A program made the translations under genes and the position numbers. 50,327 nt of DNA. Source: Neobacillus niacini. Lineage in GTDB: Bacteria; Bacillota; Bacilli; Bacillales; Cytobacillaceae. The stretch's first letter is position 1, and each line of letters starts with the position of its first letter. Where the stretch lies: assembly GCF_023715415.1 (NCBI RefSeq), contig NZ_JAMBOB010000019.1, positions 1-50,327 of the forward strand. The letters are read 5' to 3'. Positions 33,422-42,333 of the stretch are shown piece by piece. The notes beneath the pieces were generated by a model that saw only the letters and a program-made list of their open reading frames with translations, was not told where the DNA came from and made no database searches.

Positions 33422-35849
33422 TGATATAGAATTGGTCAAGATAGAAGTAACCGATTTCTCTTTAGTGATAAAAGGGAAGCCATTCCACAACCTTTATGAA
33501 GGACTAAGACAGTATCGGAAACTTAATCGGCATGACGTTATGAAGTTTTCAGCTATTGGGAATTCGTTGGAGTCGGTACAAGTTTATAACATTGATCTTG
33601 ATCAACTAACTTTCGAACAGCAGGTTCGGCCAATCTTTTTTGAAAACGGAATATACCAAGTGATTATTGTTTCAAAAAAGAAGCAAGAATTGGAATTTTA
33701 TCATGAACATCCGAAATTACGTCAAGCAATTTCAAATAGCGATTTAGGAGGAATCCCGGTATTAATGGGGAATCTTCAGTTTCAAAATGAAGTCGGTTAT
33801 TCAACCTTTGAGATTCGAGATAAGGGGAAGACACTATTAGAAGTAACTCTTGAGATTTTTCCGTCCAAGTTAGATTATCGAAACGATTATGAAAGACTAC
33901 TAAGGGAAGTAAATGATGAAATTTATAATCTGGCCTTCCACTTCATAAGAAAAACATATTTGGGAGCAAACATTAAATTGGATGGTAATCCGAGCCAAGC
34001 GGAATTTTACCGTTTAATGACAAAACATTTTCAACAGTTTATACAAGCAATTAATCGTATTGAACAACAGCCACATCATACACTGGATACTAGGTATGTA
34101 AGGGCGCGAGGAGATCAGCTTGGTAAAATAGATAATTATATCCGTAAATACCTCCAAAGAAGAACTCAGTTTGTTGACGTAAAGCACGGAATAAATATTC
34201 ATGGTAGAACAATCATGCCACGTGATGGTGTAAAGGCAAAGAAGGAGTTAGTTTACGATACTATAGAGAATCGTTATGTAAAATGGATGATTCAGAGACT
34301 CGGAGATAAAGTAGCAGATTTAATCCTTACACTTGAAAATCCAAATAAACGATGGAAGATAGTGCCTGACAAAGAATTAATCGACCGTTTAGTAAAAATG
34401 AAAGATGCCCTGCAATCAAGAGTAAAAAGTCATTTCTGGAAGAATATTGGTAGGCTTGACCGTTCGGTAATGAGCCTTGTCCTTCAAATGGCACCCGGGT
34501 ATCGCGATGCGTATCAGACTTTCCTAATTGTATCTAAAGGGTTAATGCTTCAAGGTAATTTGTACAAAATGTCAGTCAAGGATGTTGCCACCTTGTATGA
34601 ATATTGGACATATTTAAAGCTCGGGCAAATATTGAGTCGTAAATATAAAATGTTAAGTCAGGATATCATTCAGGTAAATCGCGATGGCCTGTTTGTCAAT
34701 CTAGATACGAATCAAAAGGCAGAAAGGAAATTTGAACATCCGATTACTAAGGAACGCATAACGCTAACTTATCAGAAATATGAGGGACGCCTACCTACTA
34801 TTTCTCAAAAGCCCGATACAATGCTGACTATTTCTAAAAAGGGTAAAGATTATCAGTTTAATTATGTGTTTGATGCAAAGTACAGGGTTGATTATGCTCA
34901 AGAGGATAGTTATTACAAATCACGTTACCATTCGCCAGGACCGCTTGAAGAGGATATTAATACTATGCACAGATACCGAGATTCTTTAGTGGTTATGCAA
35001 AATGGTCCATATGAGCGAACTGCATTTGGTGCTTACGTTTTGTTTCCTTGGTGGGATGAAGAAGGGTATCGTGAGCATCCACTTTATAAAAGTATTAATC
35101 AGGTTAACATTGGAGGATTGCCTTTTTTACCACAAGCAACCGATTTAGTGGAGCAATTTGTTGAACGATTAATTGAAAAAAGTCCTGAGGAAATTCAACA
35201 GGAGGGTATTCTACCAAGAGGTACAAAAGAGGAGTGGGAGTCCAGTCTCGTTGAGAAGGTATTAGTAGGAACTGTATCAAATCAAGATGACTACATTGGT
35301 TTTATTCAGAATGGTTATTTTCAAATACAGGAAGACAAATTGAAACAAGGATGGCAAGAAGCCAAATATGTGGCGCTATATACAACAGCTGAAGTTCCTA
35401 AACAAAATGGTATTGCTGAGTACGGTAAGATTGACAGAATTTCAATTAATGATGGAAACGTCTTATTTCACATTGAAAGTTGGCAACCTACAAAACAGCT
35501 AATTAAACCTGTAAAGTACGGAATAGCTAGTTATATGATAACAACTTTAACTCAGTTAGAGGAAGCGACCGAACTTCCAGAGCTTTATATGAAAAACAAA
35601 CAAGAAACCACTCTTTGGAAAATGTTACGAAGGGTCTCTGATAGGATAGTAATTCAGCTCGATAATCATTTTCTCGATGAGGCATCGAAGGTCGAAACCT
35701 TTTCGTATAAGGATATTGACATTCATTTTAATATAGAAAAACAAACACTTTCTATTAAACAAGGTGAAAAATTTCGGATTGTTAATTCAAAATTACTAAT
35801 TCAACAGCCTTCTTTGGTTTTTAAAGAGGTGTTGTCCTTAATTGATTAG
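33393..35849 (+). CDS. mcrC: McrC-type DUF2357 nuclease
   Basis: An 818-residue partner of the upstream AAA+ protein. The N-terminal ~230 residues are beta-rich and should contact the motor (DUF2357 region). A helical segment precedes a PD-(D/E)xK nuclease: PDTMLTI near residue 473, then the catalytic strand YVFDAKYRVD near 493. After the nuclease, about 230 extra residues form another domain (AEYGKIDRISI and PVKYGIASYMITTL) not found in classical E. coli McrC and unknown to me. AGGAGG ten bases before the ATG lies within mcrB. Together they form a probable modification-dependent defence system; the recognised modification is unknown. Confidence 0.85.
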   Translation: MDSLPSGFRDDIELVKIEVTDFSLVIKGKPFHNLYEGLRQYRKLNRHDVMKFSAIGNSLESVQVYNIDLDQLTFEQQVRPIFFENGIYQVIIVSKKKQELEFYHEHPKLRQAISNSDLGGIPVLMGNLQFQNEVGYSTFEIRDKGKTLLEVTLEIFPSKLDYRNDYERLLREVNDEIYNLAFHFIRKTYLGANIKLDGNPSQAEFYRLMTKHFQQFIQAINRIEQQPHHTLDTRYVRARGDQLGKIDNYIRKYLQRRTQFVDVKHGINIHGRTIMPRDGVKAKKELVYDTIENRYVKWMIQRLGDKVADLILTLENPNKRWKIVPDKELIDRLVKMKDALQSRVKSHFWKNIGRLDRSVMSLVLQMAPGYRDAYQTFLIVSKGLMLQGNLYKMSVKDVATLYEYWTYLKLGQILSRKYKMLSQDIIQVNRDGLFVNLDTNQKAERKFEHPITKERITLTYQKYEGRLPTISQKPDTMLTISKKGKDYQFNYVFDAKYRVDYAQEDSYYKSRYHSPGPLEEDINTMHRYRDSLVVMQNGPYERTAFGAYVLFPWWDEEGYREHPLYKSINQVNIGGLPFLPQATDLVEQFVERLIEKSPEEIQQEGILPRGTKEEWESSLVEKVLVGTVSNQDDYIGFIQNGYFQIQEDKLKQGWQEAKYVALYTTAEVPKQNGIAEYGKIDRISINDGNVLFHIESWQPTKQLIKPVKYGIASYMITTLTQLEEATELPELYMKNKQETTLWKMLRRVSDRIVIQLDNHFLDEASKVETFSYKDIDIHFNIEKQTLSIKQGEKFRIVNSKLLIQQPSLVFKEVLSLID

Positions 35850-35989
35850 AAATAAATTAGAGTTCATTATTTCGGGTTATTTTATTTTAATATCCTCCCT
35901 AGTACATATGAAAATTGTTATATGAGCGGTCATTTATTTTTAGTTTGTTATGTCAGTCTTTAAAATAAATTCAATAAAAGGTGATTAAA

Positions 35990-36292
35990 ATGTTTAGATG
36001 TTCCTGGTGTATGAAAAAGTTTAAGAATGGAAAACCAATTTATGGTCTGAATGTAAAATTTGTTGAAGGGAAGAAGATTATTGATCCTGAAGGAAGAATT
36101 ATACATATACATCTTGAGTCTAGGAATACGAGTGTTCCAATGATTGTTCCTGGTGAAGGTTCTGAAGCAGATAAACAAGGAGTTGATGGTATTTTTCCAA
36201 TATGTAGTGAGAAATGTGGAGATAAAATGAGAGACGCATTACATAAGGAAATCGGCACTATTCAAACAGTTAATAAAATGACTAATTTGTAA
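35990..36292 (+). CDS. small cysteine-rich (zinc-finger) protein
   Basis: A 100-residue protein with an N-terminal CSWCMKKF pair and a distant C-terminal CSEKC pair, which could together bind one zinc as a split treble clef, with a basic/hydrophobic middle. AAAGGTG lies before the ATG at 35990. I recognise no family. It follows the mcrBC-like pair by 140 bp on the same strand and might be an accessory, but the gap carries its own A/T-rich promoter-like stretch and no link can be shown. Confidence 0.6.
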   Translation: MFRCSWCMKKFKNGKPIYGLNVKFVEGKKIIDPEGRIIHIHLESRNTSVPMIVPGEGSEADKQGVDGIFPICSEKCGDKMRDALHKEIGTIQTVNKMTNL

Positions 36293-36391
36293 TTCGCCTA
36301 AGTGTAACAACGATATTGCTAAACTCAACTAGAATATCATTTCTACCGGATAAAACGGGTGGATGTCTTGGAAATATGATTCAGGAAAACC

Positions 36392-36496
36392 AATCAAACG
36401 TTTAATTAAATCGGGTGGTAAACTAATCAAACGTTTGATTAAGGGGTGTGAAGCCTTGGTACGCCTGCGCTTAGAATCTAATCAAACGTTTGATTA
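36392..36496. promoter_or_regulatory. three palindromic operators upstream of the mazG-like gene
   Basis: TAATCAAACGTTTGATTA occurs perfectly at 36424-36441 and 36479-36496, and with one changed base at 36392-36407 (AATCAAACGTTTAATT). Centres are 33 and 55 bp apart. A central CG flanked by AAAC/GTTT is typical of LacI-type operators and also of some TetR-type ones. The last copy ends 36 bp before the ATG, a position suited to repression. No regulator gene is adjacent. Confidence 0.8.
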
Positions 36497-36531
36497 ACAA
36501 ATTTAGCTGTCAAATGACGGAAGGGACTATC

Positions 36532-36915
36532 ATGAAAGAATTACAAACTTTTACTAAACAGTATCAAAAAGAAATGGGATGGGAAATTTCTGAGGAAACC
36601 TATGCAGAGAGCAGAGATTCTCTTTTAAATAATTACATGCTGCTAACGACGGAGGTTGCCGAAGTAGCGGAGGAGCTGCGGAAAGCCTTTAATCTAACGG
36701 CTACTAATGTTAAAAATGGAATGGACGAAGAGCAGGCATTTGAGTTAGCTAAGAATGAGATTAAAGAAAATATAGGCAAGGAGTTATCAGATTGTCTCGC
36801 TTATATGCTGAAATTTTATAATTTCTTTGGAATCGATGGAGAAGCAAGCTTTTATGCCAAAATGGAAGAAGTTAAAAATCGGAAGAATAAGGATCTAGCA
36901 AAACCAACGAAATAA
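36532..36915 (+). CDS. MazG-like nucleotide pyrophosphohydrolase
   Basis: A 127-residue all-alpha protein of the MazG/dUTPase-like superfamily. The metal-binding Glu pair lies in LLTTEVAEVAEELRKAF and the second part in IGKELSDCLAYMLKF, matching the EExxE ... ExxD pattern. Members cleave nucleoside triphosphates to monophosphates and pyrophosphate, often removing damaged or modified nucleotides. The frame stays open upstream into the operator region; GGAAGGG before the ATG at 36532 fixes the start. Three operators immediately upstream imply tight control. A terminator follows. The substrate nucleotide is unknown. Confidence 0.82.
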   Translation: MKELQTFTKQYQKEMGWEISEETYAESRDSLLNNYMLLTTEVAEVAEELRKAFNLTATNVKNGMDEEQAFELAKNEIKENIGKELSDCLAYMLKFYNFFGIDGEASFYAKMEEVKNRKNKDLAKPTK

Positions 36916-36954
36916 AATCAATTATAATACCAAGATTTACTTTTGAAAATGATT

Positions 36955-36980
36955 CAAGAGTAACTCTTGGTTATTTTTTT
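36955..36980 (+). terminator. terminator after the mazG-like gene
   Basis: CAAGAG and CTCTTG pair around TAA and are followed by GTTATTTTTTT. The 240 bp that follow hold only a start-less open frame (plus strand, ending near 37110) with no recognisable similarity. Confidence 0.75.
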
Positions 36981-37220
36981 ACAAAATTTATTTAGACCCT
37001 GTTTGGAACGAAATTTGAATCCTACCTTAATCGAAAATGAGAAATTTTCAAAAGAGGGATTTAATCTTGAGAAGTATACAAGTAGATATTTTAAATTAGA
37101 TTATGGAAGGTGAGAAAACGATAGAAAGGATATTCCACACCTAAACAGAATATGTATTTAACTAGAAAATAAGGGTCCTAGATATAGTTAAGTAGTTGAT
37201 AACAGAAATCGAAGGGAAGA

Positions 37221-38087
37221 ATGAATATGATTGTTGATTGCCATTTTCATGTGGATGAAACGATGTTGACTCTAGAAAAAATGATAGAGGGTATGGATGA
37301 AAATAATGTAACGAAAACAGTGCTCATAGCACCCATGAACGAAACAATGTTTGAAGTGGAAAGCACGTATCAACATCATTTACAAAGGTTTTTCCGTTTT
37401 CTAATCCTTCATTCACCACAAATTGGGCTTAAAATTTATGATGGTCTAGTGAAGGATGGCCATTTCAACCTTTATGGTCATTCATACAAAATCTTTTCTA
37501 AGCCGAGGAATGATCTTGTTGCTGCTGCAATTGATCGATTTCCAGACAGGCTTCTAGGGTGGGCAGCCGTAAACCCAATGATTCCTGAATCCATAGAAGA
37601 AGTAGAATCATATCTTAATAAACCTGGTTTTATTGGAGTGAAGGCTCATCCGTTCATGCATGCATATAGTATTAAGGCACTTGATTCAGTTGCCGCTATG
37701 TGTGAATCAAAAGGCGTACCACTGATTATCCATCTCTCTTCAGAACCAGACTCTTATAAATATTTACCTGAGAACTTCCCTAAGCTTAAATTGATTTATG
37801 CACATGCCGGCCTTCCTTTTTGGAAAAAATTATGGAAATACATTAACGATCAACCCAATGTATTTGTCGATACCTCTAGCGATTATCTAAATGCATCTCT
37901 TGTAAAAAAAGCAGTGGAAGCTTTAGGATATCGAAAAGTCCTTTTTGGCTGTGACGGACCATATGGAATGAAAAAATTTAATGAATATGATTATTCTTCA
38001 AAGAGGGGTTGGATTGATTCACTTGACATTCCTGATGACCATAAGGAATATATCCTTGGAAAAACCTTTTTAGAATTGATTGATTAA
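37221..38087 (+). CDS. amidohydrolase 2-family metal-dependent hydrolase
   Basis: A 288-residue TIM-barrel hydrolase of the PF04909 type (decarboxylases and lactonases such as ACMSD-like enzymes). Metal and catalytic residues: D-C-H-F-H at the start, GVKAHPF, PLIIHLSSEP, LIYAHAGLP and the late FGCDGPYG Asp. The insert between about residues 55 and 95 is longer than in small family members. AAGGGA lies before the ATG at 37221; a second ATG at 37227 is equally possible. Substrate unknown; no pathway genes are adjacent, as the next gene has its own riboswitch. Confidence 0.82.
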   Translation: MNMIVDCHFHVDETMLTLEKMIEGMDENNVTKTVLIAPMNETMFEVESTYQHHLQRFFRFLILHSPQIGLKIYDGLVKDGHFNLYGHSYKIFSKPRNDLVAAAIDRFPDRLLGWAAVNPMIPESIEEVESYLNKPGFIGVKAHPFMHAYSIKALDSVAAMCESKGVPLIIHLSSEPDSYKYLPENFPKLKLIYAHAGLPFWKKLWKYINDQPNVFVDTSSDYLNASLVKKAVEALGYRKVLFGCDGPYGMKKFNEYDYSSKRGWIDSLDIPDDHKEYILGKTFLELID

Positions 38088-38302
38088 CCAAAACTCTATC
38101 CCAACTTTTCAATAATGGGGACGGCTCCCATAACCACCCATGGTTATATTTTCTAAAGCCTAAAATTTTTTAACCGCTTTTTTAGGGATAAAATAAATAG
38201 TTAGCCAATATAAAATGATCTAACAAGGATGCTAAATTATAGAAAATGTTGAACTTTGCTCATTTATCACTTATCATTTGGTTATATAAAAGCATAAATC
38301 GA

Positions 38303-38365
38303 TTGTATAACCTCATTGATAAGGTATGGGGGTCTCTACCAGGAACCGTAAAATCCTGATTACGA
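38303..38365 (+). promoter_or_regulatory. purine riboswitch aptamer, probably adenine-specific
   Basis: The three-way junction is clear: P1 TTGTA/TACGA, P2 CCTCAT/ATGGGG, J2/3 GTCTCTACC, P3 CAGGA/TCCTG with loop ACCGTAAAA. The specificity base in the 3' junction (GATTACG) is U, as in the adenine sensors pbuE and add (GAUUAUG), rather than C as in guanine sensors such as xpt (GACUAUG). Position 48 is C instead of the common U. Confidence 0.9.
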
Positions 38366-38410
38366 AAAAAATGTATTTTCTACATTTTTCTTCGTAATCA
38401 GGATTTTTTT
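38352..38410 (+). terminator. riboswitch-controlled terminator
   Basis: AATCCTGATTACGAA (38352-38366) pairs perfectly with 38391-38405, with an inner AAAAATGTA/TACATTTTT stem, then nine T. The 5' arm uses the 3' strands of aptamer helices P3 and P1, so ligand binding should block the terminator and switch the gene ON, as in pbuE. Confidence 0.9.
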
Positions 38411-38460
38411 TTGAAAAATCAACTTATATTAATGTTTAAAAGCGATTTAGGAGGAAAAAA

Positions 38461-39774
38461 ATGAAAACAATTTATGTTAACGCTACTTTTTTTACTATGG
38501 ATAAGGAAAATCGAATCATAAAAAACGGAATGATGGTTGTAGAAGATGAACTTATTTCCTATATAGGCGAACGTTCTGAAGAGCTACTGAGAGATGCAGA
38601 CCACGTAGTGGATCTTGCAGGTAAATGGGTTATGCCTGGTCTTGTGAATACCCATTCTCATATTTTAATGACTCTTTTACGTGGTATTGCAGACGATATG
38701 CTGCTAAAGCCTTGGCTTGAAACTAAAATATGGCCAATTGAAAAGAAATTTACAACAGAGATTGCCTCAGTGAGTGCACAGCTTGGTATTTTGGAGATGT
38801 TAAAGTCGGGAACAACTACATTCTCAGATATGTTTAATCCTAACGGTATTGACCCGGGCGCTGTAATGGAAACAATTAGTGGAACAGGAATTCGTGGAGC
38901 CTTTTCGTATTCGATTTTTAGCTTCGGCACAGAGAAAGAGCAGCAAATGAATCTTATGAATGCCGAGCAGTTTTCTAAAAACTATAAAATGTTTGCTGAT
39001 GGGCGTCTAACAACTATGGTTGCACCTCATAGCCCTTATGCTTGTACCCCGGAAACACTTATAGAAACTGCTCGAATTGCAAAGGAAAATGAGTTAATGA
39101 TACACATCCATGTATCAGAAACTGATTTTGAAATCTTAGACATCGAAACTCGTTATGGAAATCGACCTATCGAGCATCTTCGCAAATTAGGTATTTTTGA
39201 TCAACTAACAGTAATGGCACATGGTGTAATACTTAACGATGAAGAGAGAGCCATTTTAAAGCAACATGATGTACGAGTTGCTCACAATCCAATTAGTAAT
39301 TTGAAGCTAGGTTCAGGTATTGCGGATGTTGTTAGTCTTTTACAAGCTGGGGTTAAAGTAGGTATTGCAACAGATAGCACAGCTTCTAATAACAATCTTG
39401 ATATGTTTGAAGAAGTTAGAACTGCTGCATTACTACAAAAAGGGATATATAAAGATGCTACTAAATTCACTGCACAAACTGCGTTAACATTGGCTACTCG
39501 GGGTGGGGCTGAAGTCATTGGCATGGAACATACGGGCTCTCTTGAAGCAAATAAGAAGGCAGATTTTATAACAATTTATCCTTACGATAAGGAGCATTTA
39601 CAACCAATTAGTACAGCATATTCACATTTACTTTATGCAGCACGCGGAAGCGATGTATGTGACGTCTATATTGATGGGAATGCAATTGTAAAGAACGGCA
39701 GATGTTTAACGATCGATGAAGAAAGAGTGATCGCAGAAGCAAATCGCCTCCAGAATTCACTAACTAGTAACTAA
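38461..39774 (+). CDS. mtaD: MTA/SAH deaminase-like amidohydrolase
   Basis: A 437-residue zinc aminohydrolase of the MtaD/TM0936 group, which deaminates 5'-methylthioadenosine, S-adenosylhomocysteine and adenosine. It shows PGLVNTHSHILMTLLRGIADDM (HxH), HIHVSETDFE, MAHGVIL and ATDSTASNNNLDMFEE (catalytic Asp). The first beta-strands and last 50 residues build the small beta-sandwich. AGGAGG lies six to seven bases before the ATG. The gene sits alone behind an apparent adenine ON riboswitch, so the physiological substrate is probably an adenine-derived compound. Guanine-type or cytosine deaminases of the same superfamily are less likely given the LLRGIADD block. Confidence 0.85.
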   Translation: MKTIYVNATFFTMDKENRIIKNGMMVVEDELISYIGERSEELLRDADHVVDLAGKWVMPGLVNTHSHILMTLLRGIADDMLLKPWLETKIWPIEKKFTTEIASVSAQLGILEMLKSGTTTFSDMFNPNGIDPGAVMETISGTGIRGAFSYSIFSFGTEKEQQMNLMNAEQFSKNYKMFADGRLTTMVAPHSPYACTPETLIETARIAKENELMIHIHVSETDFEILDIETRYGNRPIEHLRKLGIFDQLTVMAHGVILNDEERAILKQHDVRVAHNPISNLKLGSGIADVVSLLQAGVKVGIATDSTASNNNLDMFEEVRTAALLQKGIYKDATKFTAQTALTLATRGGAEVIGMEHTGSLEANKKADFITIYPYDKEHLQPISTAYSHLLYAARGSDVCDVYIDGNAIVKNGRCLTIDEERVIAEANRLQNSLTSN

Positions 39775-39850
39775 ATATTTACTTACTCTTTTATCATTTT
39801 TCTGTAAGTGACAGTGGACCCTCGTGACCATATAACACATAAATTCTTAG

Positions 39851-39877
39851 AGGTTCTTCGACTTGAAGAACCTTTCC
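39851..39877. terminator. terminator between mtaD and the methyltransferase gene
   Basis: AGGTTCTTC pairs with GAAGAACCT around GACTT, followed by a short pyrimidine stretch. It lies between convergent genes and probably serves both. Confidence 0.65.
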
Positions 39878-39882
39878 ATTTC

Positions 39883-40482
39883 TTAGGATCTCTTACTACT
39901 GGATATAAACATTGAGGCATCTTGATTCATAAAAATAAGATCACCGTGATGGAATGTTTTCGTTGCAATTGATTTAAATCCGACTTCCAATAATCTTTCT
40001 TTCAGTTCTTCATGCGAAAAACCGTTATGAACTTTCGGGTGATGTATTTTATCGTTTTTGTCAAAATCAATAATGATTAGCTTGCCGCGATTATTTAAAA
40101 TGTTGAACATTTCTTGTAAAATTTTTTTTGTATCCGGAATATGAAGAAGGACTAGTGACATTAAAACGATGTCTGCCTTAACTTCTGGAGTTTCTTGAGT
40201 AAAATCTGAATAAAGTACTTTTGAGTTGGTAATTCCTTTGTGAGAAATTTTGGCTTCCGAAACCTCCAACATTTGTTTTGATGAATCTATCAACAAAATA
40301 GATTCGACTAGATCTGATAATTCCAAACTAACTAGACCAGTACCACTCCCATAGTCGATTAAAGATTTTGATTTACTATTTTGTAATTCTGGTCTTACTT
40401 GCTTAACTATAATATTCGCTAATTCAATTCTTTCCTCTGTATCATATCTTTTTGCCATCTGTTCAAAAACGTTATTTTCCAT
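39883..40482 (-). CDS. class I SAM-dependent methyltransferase
   Basis: A 199-residue single-domain methyltransferase (Methyltransf_11/25 type). SAM motif I is LIDYGSGTGLVSLEL, the acidic residue after strand two is in LLIDSSKQML, and motif IV/post-I is ADIVLMSLVLLHIPD. The C-terminal part holds LIIIDFDKND and HPKVHNGFSHEEL, often seen in small-molecule methyltransferases. The substrate cannot be told. GGGGGAG precedes the ATG. It is a single gene between two terminators. Confidence 0.85.
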   Translation of the reverse strand: MENNVFEQMAKRYDTEERIELANIIVKQVRPELQNSKSKSLIDYGSGTGLVSLELSDLVESILLIDSSKQMLEVSEAKISHKGITNSKVLYSDFTQETPEVKADIVLMSLVLLHIPDTKKILQEMFNILNNRGKLIIIDFDKNDKIHHPKVHNGFSHEELKERLLEVGFKSIATKTFHHGDLIFMNQDASMFISSSKRS

Positions 40483-40614
40483 ATTTCACTCCCCCAATTT
40501 CTTTAGGTGTTAGCTAAACTGATAAAGCACCTACAGCGTCTTCGGCATTCTAACTACTGAGAAGGGGTAACCTGTCTAAAAAACCACCAGAACCCTCCCT
40601 AGGGTCTCAACCTC

Positions 40615-40646
40615 AAAAGAGTTGATCCAAAGGGGACCAACTCTTT
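40615..40646 (-). terminator. terminator after the PTS gene
   Basis: AAAGAGTTGGTCC and GGATCAACTCTTT pair with one mismatch on the minus strand and continue into TTTT. Confidence 0.8.
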
Positions 40647-40655
40647 AACAATACT

Positions 40656-42263
40656 TTAAACGGTTAGTTTCAACAACTGACCATTTTGTTCTACTGTTTC
40701 GCTAGTAGTGGCATCAACGTCTAAATATTGATTACTGTTTGTAATCACCACCAATGTTGTGGTTTCAAATCCCTCTGCTTTTATTTGGTCCATTTCAAAT
40801 TCAATGAGCAGGTCGCCTTGTTTAACATGATCACCTTGTTTTACATGTGGTGTAAAGTATTTTCCTTTTAGTTGTACAGTATCAAGGCCAATATAGATTA
40901 AAACCTCAGCTCCATTTTCAGACTTTATGCCAACTGCATGTCCTGTAGGAAATTGTGTGGTAATCATACCATCAACAGGAGAATAAATTTTACCTGCTTC
41001 CGGCTCAATGGCAATCCCTTTACCTACGGTCTCGGTCGCAAATAATGGGTCGTGGATAGAGGTTATTGGGACCACCTTCCCAGGCAATGGACTAGTAATG
41101 GTTTCCGGCCGTACACCAAAGATATTTTGCGTAAAATTGTCATTCACTTTTACATTTTTACCTTCATAACCAAGGAGGTACGTTAAAAGAAAACCGATGG
41201 CAAATGCGACGCCAATCCCAATTAGATATTCCCAAATTGGTGTAAACGCAGGAATGGCAAGCACACTTGGAAGGACAAAATCATTCATAACAACGCCAAG
41301 ACTTCCGTTAATTGCTCCGCCAATACCAGCAGCGATGATCACATAGACCATTGTTTTTCGATAACGAAGGATGATTCCATAGTTAATTGCCTCGGTGGTT
41401 CCAGCCAAAGCACCAGGCAGGATTCCGCTTGCAGCAAGAGCCTTTAAATCTTTATCACGTGTTTTCAGAAAAACCGCTATCCCTATTCCCACTTGTGCAA
41501 ATGGAGCTGCCGCTGCCATAGCTATAATCGGATCTGGACCAGTGGCAAGATTCACGATGGCAAGTGGAATAATCGTCCAGTGTAAACCCATTATCGTTAG
41601 GAATGTCCATGAAGCACCTAAGACAGCACCTGCTAATAGTCCGCTTCGGTCGCTCAAGAAAGTAATAACCGAACCTAATCCTTCTCCAAGAAGTGTCCCA
41701 ATTGGGCCAAACACCAGCATGGTTAAAGGGACGAGGATGGCTATTGAAATTAATGGGTTGATAAACATCTGAATATCTTTATAAATCACTTTTTTCAACA
41801 ATCGGTCGAGTCCTGCATAAACGAACATGGCGATAAAGATAGGAAATACGGTAGAAGAATAATCAGCTAATAAGACAGGAATACCTAAAAAGTCGATGGA
41901 CTTCACATCTTCGTCTACAAGGTGCATAATTTCAGGCATCAGTATGGCAGCACCAATTACCCCGCCGACATAACCATTGGCACCCAGTTTAAGGGCAATG
42001 GAAATACCGAGAAATAAGGGCAAAAAGTGAAAAACAGCATCTCCAGCTGCTGATAAAATTACATAGGCACCGCTTTCATCAGACATCCAGCCTAATGTGT
42101 TTAAAACGGATAACATGGCTTTTAAGAGTCCAGCACCAGCAAGAACGCCGATAATAGGGGCAAAACTTCCTGAAATTACACCTAATACTTTAGATAATTT
42201 ATTTTCTTTTTTCTCATTTGGTAAATCTGCTGTATTTGTTTGGTCTTGTTTTTGAGTACTCAT
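40656..42263 (-). CDS. PTS IIC-IIA protein without IIB and with an altered IIA active site
   Basis: A 535-residue membrane protein of the glucose/sucrose/beta-glucoside PTS superfamily. The IIC part (about residues 25-365) has ten or so helices and the usual GSFAPIIGVLAGAG and LAGTTEAINYGI. The IIA part begins near 375 (ITSPLPGKVVP). The N-terminal IIB domain with its phospho-Cys, present in BglP or TreP, is missing. In IIA the assisting His is present (PTGHAVGI, about 442), but the phosphorylated His of the family motif LIHIGLDTV is Tyr457 (VLIYIGLDTV, codon TAT at 40893-40895). It therefore probably cannot relay phosphate. Divergent from an AraC regulator; a cre-like site lies upstream. Start chosen at the ATG after GGGAGTG. 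Confidence 0.87.
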   Translation of the reverse strand: MSTQKQDQTNTADLPNEKKENKLSKVLGVISGSFAPIIGVLAGAGLLKAMLSVLNTLGWMSDESGAYVILSAAGDAVFHFLPLFLGISIALKLGANGYVGGVIGAAILMPEIMHLVDEDVKSIDFLGIPVLLADYSSTVFPIFIAMFVYAGLDRLLKKVIYKDIQMFINPLISIAILVPLTMLVFGPIGTLLGEGLGSVITFLSDRSGLLAGAVLGASWTFLTIMGLHWTIIPLAIVNLATGPDPIIAMAAAAPFAQVGIGIAVFLKTRDKDLKALAASGILPGALAGTTEAINYGIILRYRKTMVYVIIAAGIGGAINGSLGVVMNDFVLPSVLAIPAFTPIWEYLIGIGVAFAIGFLLTYLLGYEGKNVKVNDNFTQNIFGVRPETITSPLPGKVVPITSIHDPLFATETVGKGIAIEPEAGKIYSPVDGMITTQFPTGHAVGIKSENGAEVLIYIGLDTVQLKGKYFTPHVKQGDHVKQGDLLIEFEMDQIKAEGFETTTLVVITNSNQYLDVDATTSETVEQNGQLLKLTV

Positions 42264-42333
42264 CGTTGTTATCCACACTCCCATATCTATATCTTTTGCT
42301 TTAATTTCCTCTATTACTATCGCTTATTAATAT

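Noticed and set aside
29774..36292. Mobile element or prophage origin of the defence block
   Set aside because: No integrase, transposase, att-like repeat or tRNA gene borders it; transfer is possible but not shown by the sequence.
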